This document shows, one piece after another, positions 39,812 to 47,730 of a stretch of 64,000 nt of DNA; the first letter of the stretch is position 1; each line of letters starts with the position of its first letter. The notes beneath the pieces were generated by a model. It worked only from the letters and a program-made list of their open reading frames with translations, was not told where the DNA came from and searched no databases. Origin of the DNA: Mesorhizobium sp. Root554 (GTDB taxonomy: Bacteria > Pseudomonadota > Alphaproteobacteria > Rhizobiales > Rhizobiaceae); NCBI RefSeq assembly GCF_001427025.1, contig NZ_LMGA01000001.1:1437943-1501942 (forward strand), written 5' to 3'. The position numbers and the translations under genes are program-made.

Positions 39812-40798
39812 ATGCCAAGTCTGAAAAGCCGCATCGTCGCCTTCGTCCTGCGCCACAGCCGCAAGAAGGCATTCGCCACCCCCGAGAACATGCAGCGCTG
39901 GATCGCCCAGGCGCGCAAGCGCCAGAGCCACCAGCCGCCGGCATGGATGACGGCGCGCTATGGCATCGAGACCCGCGATGTCCACGGCTTCCCCGTCTAT
40001 GAAATTCCGCCACGCGCCGGCTCGACGAAGAGGATTCTCTACCTGCACGGCGGCGCCTATGTCTTTGAAATCACGTCTTATCATTGGGCGTTGATTGCCG
40101 ATCTGGCGGACCGGCTGGGCTACGGTTTCACGGTGCCGATTTATCCCATCGCGCCTGAGCACGACTTCCACGACATGTTCGGCATGGTCGGCGACGTCTA
40201 CCGTTCCATGCTGAATGAAGCGGACCCTCGGGATATCGTCTTCATGGGCGATTCCGCCGGCGGCAACATGGCCGTCGTGCTGACCATGATGATGGCCGAG
40301 GAAGGCCTGCCCGTGCCGGGCAGCCATGTGCTGATCTCGCCCGGCCTCGACGTGTCGCTGACCAATCCCGCCACCATTGAGGCCGAGCTTGCCGATCCAT
40401 GGCTCGGCATTCCCGGCGGACAGGAGGCGATCCGCCTCTACAGCGCCGGGATGGAGCCGACCGACTGGCACATCAGTCCGATCTATGGCGATCTTTCGGT
40501 GCTGCCGAGAACGCTTCTGCTGACGGGTTCGCACGACATGCTGACGCCCGACAATCTGATCTTCGTCGACAAGGCGCGCGATGCCGGCGTCGAGGTGGAA
40601 CTCGTCTATGGCGAGGGCATGTTCCATGTCTGGCCGCTGATCCGGATGCCGGAAGCGCGGCAAGCAAGGAACAGCATCGTGGCTTTCTTGAAAACAGCCC
40701 GCTCCCTTCAAGCCGATAACGATCCTATCAACTCCACCGCGAGCGCGTCATCCAAGGCACCATTTATCGAGGGCGTTGCGAGCACGAATATTGCGTGA
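39812..40798 (+). CDS. Alpha/beta hydrolase, hormone-sensitive-lipase type esterase
   Basis: A 328-residue esterase. It has the oxyanion motif LYLHGGAY, the nucleophile elbow GDSAGGN, the acidic residue region GSHDMLTPDN and the His in EGMFHVWPL. These place it in the HSL (type IV) esterase family; it would hydrolyse short-chain esters. The conserved fold ends near residue 300; the last roughly 30 residues (ADNDPINSTASASSKAPF...) do not resemble the family and are encoded by DNA that also encodes, on the opposite strand, the C-terminus of the next gene. Confidence 0.88.
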   Translation: MPSLKSRIVAFVLRHSRKKAFATPENMQRWIAQARKRQSHQPPAWMTARYGIETRDVHGFPVYEIPPRAGSTKRILYLHGGAYVFEITSYHWALIADLADRLGYGFTVPIYPIAPEHDFHDMFGMVGDVYRSMLNEADPRDIVFMGDSAGGNMAVVLTMMMAEEGLPVPGSHVLISPGLDVSLTNPATIEAELADPWLGIPGGQEAIRLYSAGMEPTDWHISPIYGDLSVLPRTLLLTGSHDMLTPDNLIFVDKARDAGVEVELVYGEGMFHVWPLIRMPEARQARNSIVAFLKTARSLQADNDPINSTASASSKAPFIEGVASTNIA

Positions 40799-41049
40799 AG
40801 TATCGCCTCTTCATGATCGGCTTGGGGCTCTATATCCTCACGCAGTTCGATCAAGTCAGCCCAGATTTCGACGTCGGCCGAAACAAGCTCTCCGGCGCGG
40901 AAGCGGTTGAGTACGTTGCGAACATGATCGGCCGTGAGCGTTATCTCTGGTCGCTCCGCGTCCCACGGCAAGCTGCGAACTAAAGAGTCCAGAATTTCGG
41001 CCGGCTTTGAAAAAGCGACCAAATCTGCCAACACTTCAGCTCTGCTCAT
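40708..41049 (-). CDS. Hypothetical protein overlapping the esterase gene tail-to-tail
   Basis: A 113-residue acidic protein (MSRAEVLADLVAFSKPAEILDSLVRSLPWD...). It has no signal or membrane segment and reads as helical. I do not recognise a family with certainty; the compact acidic fold and length are like small accessory or immunity-type proteins, but there is no toxin gene beside it. It overlaps the 3' end of the esterase gene by 91 bp in the opposite direction. It lies 10 bp after the LysR gene on the same strand and could share its transcript. Confidence 0.6.
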   Translation of the reverse strand: MSRAEVLADLVAFSKPAEILDSLVRSLPWDAERPEITLTADHVRNVLNRFRAGELVSADVEIWADLIELREDIEPQADHEEAILHAIFVLATPSINGALDDALAVELIGSLSA

Positions 41050-41059
41050 ACGAATCCGT

Positions 41060-41956
41060 CTAGAACTTGCCCGTTTCCTTGAAACTCTCGAAGGTCGCGC
41101 GGATATGGTCCGCGACCGCCTGCACCGGCGCGCTGGCGTCCGGCGTCACCAGCATGGCGAGGATATAGTTGCCGATCGTCGGCATCCCATCCGGCAGGCC
41201 GAGTTCCACCATGTCGTTGGTGATGAACGACTTCGGCAGCGGCGCGACGGCGAGATCGGAGAGGATCGCCGCGCGCTGGCCGGCCGTGTGCGCGCTCATA
41301 TAGGCGACGCGGAAGTTGCGGCCCTGGCGTCCGAGCGCATCGAGCGCGCCGGCGCGCCATGAGCACCCCTCCTCCCAGACCGAAACCGGCAACGGCTCGC
41401 GCATATGGGCGCAGCCGCCCTTGGAGCCGGCCCAGACGATCGGCTCCGTCAGCAGCGTCTCGGCGCCGTTGGCGGCGCCGGTGGAATTGGTCAGGAGTGT
41501 GATGTCCAGCGTCCGGTCGTCCATGCGGCGGCGCAGATTGATCGACTGGTCGATGGTCACGTCCACCGCGATCGAAGGATGCGACTGGGCAAAGCGCTTC
41601 AGCACATGCGGCAGCACGCGCTCGCCATAATCGTCCGGCGAGCCCAGCCTGACGACGCCAACAATGTCGGGAACGATGAACTTCGAAACCGCCTCGCGGT
41701 TGATCGCCAGCAGCCGGCGCGCATAGCCGAGCAGCATCTCGCCGTCGGTCGTCAGCGACACCGAACGCGCGTCGCGGAGGAACACGGCCCGTCCAAGGAT
41801 GTCTTCCAGCTTCTTGATCTGCATCGACACCGCGGAGGGCGTGCGGAACACCGATGTCGAAGCAACAGTGAAACTGCCGGTTTCGGCGATCGCCACGAAG
41901 GTGCGCAGCACGTCGAGATCCAGCAAGGGCAGCGGGTGATTGAGCGGGGCGTTCAT
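41060..41956 (-). CDS. LysR-family transcriptional regulator
   Basis: A 298-residue regulator with the N-terminal winged helix (LLDLDVLRTFVAIAETGSFTVASTSVFRTPSAVSMQIKKLEDILGRAVFLRD) and a periplasmic-binding-like effector domain (RLGSPDDYGERVLPHVLKRFAQSHPSIAVDV). Divergent from the DUF1127 gene at 42089, its most likely local target along with itself. The intervening 132 bp is AT-rich near 41975-42010 (ttgattgaaca), suited to a LysR site, but a single T-N11-A box could not be picked out with confidence. Effector unknown. Confidence 0.9.
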   Translation of the reverse strand: MNAPLNHPLPLLDLDVLRTFVAIAETGSFTVASTSVFRTPSAVSMQIKKLEDILGRAVFLRDARSVSLTTDGEMLLGYARRLLAINREAVSKFIVPDIVGVVRLGSPDDYGERVLPHVLKRFAQSHPSIAVDVTIDQSINLRRRMDDRTLDITLLTNSTGAANGAETLLTEPIVWAGSKGGCAHMREPLPVSVWEEGCSWRAGALDALGRQGRNFRVAYMSAHTAGQRAAILSDLAVAPLPKSFITNDMVELGLPDGMPTIGNYILAMLVTPDASAPVQAVADHIRATFESFKETGKF

Positions 41957-42088
41957 CGCCAGTGCCTTTCAATTTTTCTGATACAAAACATCATTTCATT
42001 TCGTTTGATTGAACATCAACCGGCGCGCATAGTCAACACTGTCATCAAGGCCATAGGCTCTTGGGGCCAAACGAGGAAGGAGAAAGTC

Positions 42089-42271
42089 ATGTTTATTCTT
42101 TCGACCATCGGCCGTATCGTTTCCGACTTCAGCGCCGCTCGCGCCCGCTACCGGACCGAACGCGCAATCGGTTCGCTACCGGCGGAAGTACAGAAGGATA
42201 TCGGCTGGCCGCCGGTCAGGGACGTTCGCGTCCGCGACCACGGAGCTGGCACCTGGGCTGGCGCAAAATGA
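42089..42271 (+). CDS. DUF1127 small protein
   Basis: A 60-residue basic protein: FILSTIGRIVSDFSAARARYRTERAIGSLPAEVQKDIGWPPV, with the DUF1127 pattern (a short N-terminal helix, LxxLPxEVxKDIGWP). Small DUF1127 proteins of alphaproteobacteria have been tied to phosphate, RNA-turnover and stress responses; which applies here is not known. ATG 42089 follows an aaggaga site. A strong terminator lies 20 bp after the stop, so it is monocistronic. Possibly controlled by the divergent LysR gene. Confidence 0.85.
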   Translation: MFILSTIGRIVSDFSAARARYRTERAIGSLPAEVQKDIGWPPVRDVRVRDHGAGTWAGAK

Positions 42272-42290
42272 TCGACTGTACGCCGGTTTG

Positions 42291-42331
42291 AAGGCCTGCC
42301 TCTTCAAAAAGGCAGGCCTTCTTTCGTTTTT
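42291..42331 (+). terminator. Rho-independent terminator of the DUF1127 gene
   Basis: Perfect 10-bp stem AAGGCCTGCC / GGCAGGCCTT with a 10-nt loop, followed by CTTTCGTTTTT. Textbook structure directly after the stop codon of the small protein. Confidence 0.92.
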
Positions 42332-42483
42332 GAGCCTTTCCACCATCCGATGTCGCTTTTCATATCGAGCGCTTCGCTTTTGCGATCAGGTTTCCCTGCG
42401 GACAGGCCTATATCCGCGCCGCAACGAGCTGCCCCACTCCACCACGCGAAGGCGACCCGCTGAGCAACCCGATGGAGTTTGAA

Positions 42484-42618
42484 ATGAAGCTGTTCGCCCG
42501 TCTCTTCGCCCGCCGCGAAACCAACCTCACCACCGCGCTGGAGCGTCAGCGCCTGTCCCGCACCATGCCCGGCCAGACCGGCGCGATGACGGCCGCCCGG
42601 CTTGGCGTCCTCGCTTAG
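42484..42618 (+). CDS. Short basic ORF (44 residues)
   Basis: Encodes MKLFARLFARRETNLTTALE, then RQRLSRTMPGQTGAMTAARLGVLA, with GGAG at a good distance (8 bp) before ATG 42484. An in-frame ATG at 42472 would add four residues. The N-terminal amphipathic, Arg-rich helix is reminiscent of DUF1127-type mini-proteins but the rest is not. It has its own gap between the DUF1127 terminator and the GlxA gene. The remainder of the region 42332-42855 shows nothing else convincing. Reported as probable small protein. Confidence 0.4.
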   Translation: MKLFARLFARRETNLTTALERQRLSRTMPGQTGAMTAARLGVLA

Positions 42619-42855
42619 ATCGCGTTCGCCTTATAGCCCTTCTCTGCTCGCAATTGAGGTCGACCGCTTCCACGATGGGACCGCGCGGCTCTGTAGACCC
42701 GTGTAAACCAGCACGAATCCGCCCTTGCCCATTTGCGACCCGTGTCGCAAATATTGTTGCGGTGTAGCGTCCTAGCCAATTGACAGCAAAGGCTTTTCCT
42801 GATGCCTTTGCTGTTAGCGACATTCTGTTCGCGTCATGGCTGCGAGAGGTTTCCC

Positions 42856-43857
42856 GTGAACGCCGTCAAACATCCGATCAAGCGATCGTTTGTCTTCTTT
42901 CTCATTCCCGATTTCACCATGGTAGCCTTTGCTGCGGCGCTCGACCCGCTGCGGCTGGCGAACCGTATCCTCGGCTACGATGCGTATACATGGCGTCTCG
43001 CCAGTCTGGACGGCAGGCCGGTGCGCGCCTCCAACGGCGTGGAGTGCGCCGTCACCACCTCCCTTGAGGATGAGCGCAGGAAGATGGCCGGGCCGGACAG
43101 GCCCTCCATGGCCATCGTCTGCAGCGGCATCGACGTCGAGAAATATCAGAACAAGACCGCCTTTGCCTGGCTGCGGGAGGAATACAACCGCGGCGTCGCC
43201 ATTGGCGGCCTATGTACGGGAGCCTACGTGCTCGCCGCCGCGGGGCTGCTTTCGAACAAGCGCTGCGCCATCCACTGGGAAAACCTGCCCGGCTTCCAGG
43301 AAGCCTTTCCCAAGGCCAATGTCTTCGCCGACCTGTTCGAGGTCGATCAGAACATCTACACCTGCGCCGGCGGCACCGCCGCGCTCGACATGATGCTCAA
43401 GCTGATCGGCGACGATTTCGATGAAAGCCTGGTCAACCGCGTCTGCGAACAGGTGCTGACCGACCGCGTCCGTAGCCAGAGCGACCGCCAGCGGCTGCCG
43501 CTGCGCGCGCGGCTCGGCGTCCAGAACTCCAAGGTCCTCACCATCATCGAGTTGATGGAATCGAACCTGTCCGAGCCGCTGTCGCTGGTCGAAATCGCCG
43601 ACCATGTCGATCTTTCGCGCCGTCAGATCGAACGGCTGTTCCGCACCGAGATGGGCCGCTCGCCGGCCCGCTACTATCTGGAAATAAGGCTGGACCGCGC
43701 CCGCCACCTGTTGATCCAGTCGTCCATGCCAGTGGTGGAAGTAGCGGTCGCCTGCGGCTTCGTCTCGGCGTCGCATTTTTCCAAATGCTACCGGGAGCTC
43801 TATGCCCGCTCGCCTCAGCAGGAGCGGGTCGACCGCAAGCATCTGCTCGCAGCCTGA
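42856..43857 (+). CDS. GlxA-family AraC-type regulator (amidase-like ligand domain)
   Basis: A 333-residue regulator. The N-terminal DJ-1/PfpI-like domain (FVFFLIPDFTMVAFAAALDPLRLANRI, GGLCTGAYVLAAAGLL) is followed by a C-terminal AraC DNA-binding domain (SLVEIADHVDLSRRQIERLFRTEMGRSPARYYLEIRLDRARHLL). The group includes regulators of glycine betaine, choline and carnitine degradation (GbdR, CdhR), which fits the demethylation genes in this window. GTG 42856 is chosen because gagagg precedes it and the domain begins there; an earlier ATG adds an atypical leader. The target genes are inferred, possibly the FAD/GcvT gene at 44879-47440. Confidence 0.88.
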   Translation: MNAVKHPIKRSFVFFLIPDFTMVAFAAALDPLRLANRILGYDAYTWRLASLDGRPVRASNGVECAVTTSLEDERRKMAGPDRPSMAIVCSGIDVEKYQNKTAFAWLREEYNRGVAIGGLCTGAYVLAAAGLLSNKRCAIHWENLPGFQEAFPKANVFADLFEVDQNIYTCAGGTAALDMMLKLIGDDFDESLVNRVCEQVLTDRVRSQSDRQRLPLRARLGVQNSKVLTIIELMESNLSEPLSLVEIADHVDLSRRQIERLFRTEMGRSPARYYLEIRLDRARHLLIQSSMPVVEVAVACGFVSASHFSKCYRELYARSPQQERVDRKHLLAA

Positions 43858-43917
43858 ACAGCAGCGGCAGCCAGAGCCATTGCGGGATCGGCATCCGGCA
43901 TTTCGTACGAGCAACGT

Positions 43918-44772
43918 CTACCTGTCGGTGTCGTCATACATCCAGGTCCGGTTACGCCACAATTTTTCCCCGGCCAGACAGTCTGACGCGGGCTTCTGTT
44001 GCGCCAGCAGCACCGGCGGATGCGCCGCCTCCTCGCGCGCCCAGTGCGGCGATGCCGGACCTGCCAGTTCCAGCACCAGCTTGCGGCGTATGGCTTCGGG
44101 AAACTGCGTCCAGTCGTTGACCGGGATCATGAAGGCGCCGGGGCCGCCAATGACGCAGTCGGTATAGTAGCGGTCGAGATCGGTGACATCGTAGATGCTG
44201 GTGAAGCCGCCGCGCGTCATCAGCGGCAGCCCATTTATGGTGATGCCCTGCTTCACCAGTTCGTCGCGGACGACGTCGACCGGCGCGCCCTGGTTGTTGG
44301 GTCCGTCGCCGGAAATGTCGATGACGCGCTTGACGGCCTCGAAATTGCTTTCCGCGAACAGATCGCCGCCAAAGTCGAGAGCGCCGGAAATCGATGTGCG
44401 CCGGGCGCTGTTCGGCGGCCCGGAACTGAGCTGCTGCACGACACGCTCCGCATCGGCCTTGTTGGCCACCACGGTCCACGGAACGATGACATGCTGCGTC
44501 GCCGAGCCGGCCCATTCGACATACGTCACCGCGATCTTGCCGTAGGCGCCATCGGCTATCGCCTGCAAAACCGTGTCATGGGTCAACGCCGCGGCATAAC
44601 CGCGCCGCTGGATCTCAAGCTCGGTCGGCGACATGGAAAGAGACACGTCGACGGCGAGCACAAGCTGGACATCGACGGGTTCGGCAGCCTGGAGGGGAGC
44701 CGCAGCAAAGAACGACAGCGCAACGAGAGCGCTGCCCACAAGAACCCGCCCTGACCGAAGCAGACGAGACAT
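43918..44772 (-). CDS. DUF1194 secreted VWA-like protein
   Basis: A 284-residue exported protein. A signal peptide (about 1-29, ending LQAAEP) is followed by a VWA-type fold: LVLAVDVSLSMSPTELEIQRRGYAAAL (MIDAS DxSxS), then INGLPLMTRG and GPGAFMIPV. This is the DUF1194 family, presumably periplasmic and metal-dependent in ligand binding. Function not established. It is convergent with the GlxA regulator and located just before the FAD/GcvT gene on the same strand, but the 106-bp gap and unrelated role do not suggest an operon. Confidence 0.88.
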   Translation of the reverse strand: MSRLLRSGRVLVGSALVALSFFAAAPLQAAEPVDVQLVLAVDVSLSMSPTELEIQRRGYAAALTHDTVLQAIADGAYGKIAVTYVEWAGSATQHVIVPWTVVANKADAERVVQQLSSGPPNSARRTSISGALDFGGDLFAESNFEAVKRVIDISGDGPNNQGAPVDVVRDELVKQGITINGLPLMTRGGFTSIYDVTDLDRYYTDCVIGGPGAFMIPVNDWTQFPEAIRRKLVLELAGPASPHWAREEAAHPPVLLAQQKPASDCLAGEKLWRNRTWMYDDTDR

Positions 44773-44878
44773 GACGGAAGAGTACGCCGATTTGCCGCCG
44801 GGGGAAGCCTTTCAAGGCTGAGGCTGCGAAGTCATCCCATCACGATTTGGCGAGTGGCACCGCCTCGTGGCTGTGCCC

Positions 44879-47440
44879 TCAGCTCCGCGGCTTCGCATTC
44901 TCCGGATCGTAGAGCGGCTTGTAGCCGACGGCGGTCACTTCGACCGGGAAAATCTCGCCGAAATATTCGACCTGCAGCTTGCGGCCTTCTTGGGCATACG
45001 CCCATGGCAGATAGGCGAGCGCGATGTTTTTGCCGATCGTCGGGCCGTAGGCGACCGAGGTGGTGAACGAGCGGCGGCCGAGTTCATCCACCAGCGTCTC
45101 GCCCTTCTCGCGGTCCATCACCGGCATGGTGCCGACAGGATAGCGGGCCACGCCGGCGGAATCGACATTGTCTGTCATGACCAGCGTACACAGCACCGCC
45201 GGCTGATGCTCGCGGGCGCGGTATTCCAGATGCTTCGCCTTGCCGCAAAAATCCGCTTCCTTGACCTTCGGCCGCGCGAGATCGGCCTCCAGCAGATTAT
45301 ACTCGGTCAGCAAATCGGCGTTCTGCAGCCGCAGGCTCTTTTCCATGCGGCGCGTGTTGGCGTAGGTCTCAACGCCAAAGGTCATCACGCCCGTCGCGCG
45401 CAGCGCGTCCCAGACAGCCAAGCCGTCCTCGTAGCGCATGTGCAGTTCCCAGCCCTGCTCGCCGACATAGGAGATGCGGAAGGCGGTGACATCCTTGCCG
45501 CCGATCCGCACCGGCTTGATCGCAGCGAAAGGGAAATTCTCAAGCGTCAGCCCATCGGGGTCCTCGACGACCTTCTGAAGCGTCGTGCGCGCATTCGGTC
45601 CCCAGATGCCGATGGTGACGTATTTCTCCGTCACGTCGGTGATGGTGACGTCGAAGCCTTTGTCCTCGGCCACCCGCCGCATATAGTGAAAGTCGCGCGG
45701 CCCGGCGTCGGCGCCGTCGATCATGCGGATGCGGTCGGCCATGCGGATGGCGGTGAAGTCGGCGCGCACCATGCCCTGCTCGTCGAGGAAGTGCGTGTAG
45801 ATGCCCTTGCCGATATTGGCGTCGCCGCCAATCCTGGCCGCGCACAGCCACTCCATCAGCGACACATGGTCAGGTCCCTCGATGTCGTACATCGAGAAAT
45901 GCGACAGGTTGACGATGCCGCAGTCCTCGCTCATCGCCAGATGCTCGGCATTGGAGACGCGCCAGAAATGGCGGTTGTCCCATTCGTTCTCGCGCACCGG
46001 CACGCGGTCGCCGTATTTCTCCAGCAGGTGCTCGTTGGCGGCATAACCGTGGGCGCGTTCCCAGCCGCCCAGTTCCATGAAACAGGCGCCAAGCGCCTTC
46101 TCACGTTCGTAGAACGGCGAACGGCGGACACCCCGCCCCTTCGAGAACGGCTCGCGCGGATGCACCGCCGGATTGTAGACCTTCATCGCCGTCTCGGTGC
46201 AGCGGTCCCAGATGAACTGTTCTTCCATCTGGTGCGGATAGAAGCGCGCATAGTCGATCTGGTGATGGTCGATCGCGGTGCGCCCATCCGTCATCCAGTC
46301 GGCGATCAGCTTGCCCATGCCGGGGCCGTCCTTGACCCAGATGCCGACGGCGTACCAGAGCCCCCTCACCTTCTGGCTCTCGCCCATAGAAGGCCCGCCA
46401 TCGGTCGTCACCTGCAAGAGGCCGTTGAACGAATGGCTCTCATTGTAGCCGAGCTCGCCGAGGATCGGCGTCAATTCCATGGCGCGCTCCAGCGGCGCGA
46501 TGATCTGTTCCATGTCGAGATCGCGCTGCGACGGCGAAAGCCGCGCCTGCTCCTTCTCCAGCAGGTCGCGCGGATGGCAAAGGCGCGGATTGGTCTCCTC
46601 GTAGTAGCCCCATTCGATCTGGCCGCCCTCGGCTGTCTTCGGGTCGCCGGTGTCGCGCATATAGGCCGAGTTGCCCTGGTCGCGCATGAGCGGCCAGCCG
46701 ATTTCCTTGCCGGTGCCGGCAAACTCGGTGTACGGACCGAAGAAGGTCAGCGGATGGTCGATCGGCATGACCGGCAAATCCTCGCCGGCCAGCGCCGCCG
46801 TCAGCCGGCCCCAGATGCCGGTGCAGACCACGACATGGTCGGCCATGATCGTGCCTCGGCCGGTCACCACGCCCTTGATGCGGCCGTGCTCGATCACCAG
46901 CGATGTCGCCGAGGTGTTGGCGAAGACCTGCAGCTTGCCAGCCGAGACACCCTGGTCGACCAGCTTGCCGGCCACTGTCTGCGAGCGCGGGATGACGAGG
47001 CCGGCATCCGGGTCCCACAGTCCGCCCTGCACCAGATGCTCCTCGATCAGCGGGAACTTTTCCTTGATCTCGGCCGGTTCGATCAGCCGCGCGCGTGTGC
47101 CGAATGCCTTGGCTGAAGCGATCTTGCGCTTGATCTCGGCCATGCGCTCGTCATCGCCGACGCGCGCCACCTCGAGGCCGCCGACACGGGCGTAGTGGCC
47201 CATCTTGTCGTAGAAATCGATGGAATAGAGCGTCGTCCAGCAGGAGAGGAAATCGTGGCTGGTCGTGTAGCAAAAGTCAGAGGCGTGAGCCGTCGAACCG
47301 ATATCGGTGGGGATGCCGGATTTGTCGATGCCGACGATGCCGTCCCAGCCGCGCTCGATCAGATGGTGGGCGACCGAGGCGCCAACAATGCCACCGAGCC
47401 CGATGATGACGACCTTCGCCTGTTTCGGAAACTCTGCCAT
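44879..47440 (-). CDS. FAD-dependent demethylase/dehydrogenase (DAO-GcvT fusion), copy 2
   Basis: An 853-residue enzyme with the same domain order as the one at 15125: DAO with VVIIGLGGIVGASVAHHLIERGW, FAO_M, and GcvT (FSMYDIEGPDHVSLMEWLC, RMEKSLRL, CGKAKHLEYRAREH). The covalent-flavin motif differs, here STAHASDF in place of SSWHAAG, so it is a distinct paralogue with perhaps a different N-methyl substrate or noncovalent FAD. It oxidises an N-methyl amine with transfer to THF by analogy with dimethylglycine and sarcosine dehydrogenases. Its neighbourhood (GlxA regulator) points to betaine-type substrates. The shared His position keeps covalent flavin possible. Confidence 0.88.
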   Translation of the reverse strand: MAEFPKQAKVVIIGLGGIVGASVAHHLIERGWDGIVGIDKSGIPTDIGSTAHASDFCYTTSHDFLSCWTTLYSIDFYDKMGHYARVGGLEVARVGDDERMAEIKRKIASAKAFGTRARLIEPAEIKEKFPLIEEHLVQGGLWDPDAGLVIPRSQTVAGKLVDQGVSAGKLQVFANTSATSLVIEHGRIKGVVTGRGTIMADHVVVCTGIWGRLTAALAGEDLPVMPIDHPLTFFGPYTEFAGTGKEIGWPLMRDQGNSAYMRDTGDPKTAEGGQIEWGYYEETNPRLCHPRDLLEKEQARLSPSQRDLDMEQIIAPLERAMELTPILGELGYNESHSFNGLLQVTTDGGPSMGESQKVRGLWYAVGIWVKDGPGMGKLIADWMTDGRTAIDHHQIDYARFYPHQMEEQFIWDRCTETAMKVYNPAVHPREPFSKGRGVRRSPFYEREKALGACFMELGGWERAHGYAANEHLLEKYGDRVPVRENEWDNRHFWRVSNAEHLAMSEDCGIVNLSHFSMYDIEGPDHVSLMEWLCAARIGGDANIGKGIYTHFLDEQGMVRADFTAIRMADRIRMIDGADAGPRDFHYMRRVAEDKGFDVTITDVTEKYVTIGIWGPNARTTLQKVVEDPDGLTLENFPFAAIKPVRIGGKDVTAFRISYVGEQGWELHMRYEDGLAVWDALRATGVMTFGVETYANTRRMEKSLRLQNADLLTEYNLLEADLARPKVKEADFCGKAKHLEYRAREHQPAVLCTLVMTDNVDSAGVARYPVGTMPVMDREKGETLVDELGRRSFTTSVAYGPTIGKNIALAYLPWAYAQEGRKLQVEYFGEIFPVEVTAVGYKPLYDPENAKPRS

Positions 47441-47730
47441 GCCTCACCCCAAAGCGATTTTTGCGTCCACCAGCGGCGCACCGCTTGGCCCGATCCTGCC
47501 GGACATTAGTCCGGGCGGCAATCGCGCTTTCGGCCTGTTTGCGACATGGCGGAAACGGCGCGCGACTTGCCGCGCGAAAGGCCGCCTTGCGCGTCAACCT
47601 TAATGAAACGTTACCCGTCGCCATTAACGTTTTCGTCTCAACGATCTGTTAGGAGAATTTCCGGGTTTACCGGCCGCTGGATAATACCGGCACGCAACAG
47701 GCCGGATGTGCAAGGGCAACGGAGCGGGAC

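Noticed and set aside
44867..47116. Long plus-strand open frame antisense to the FAD/GcvT gene
   Set aside because: Shadow of the true minus-strand gene; no family signature or ribosome-binding site.
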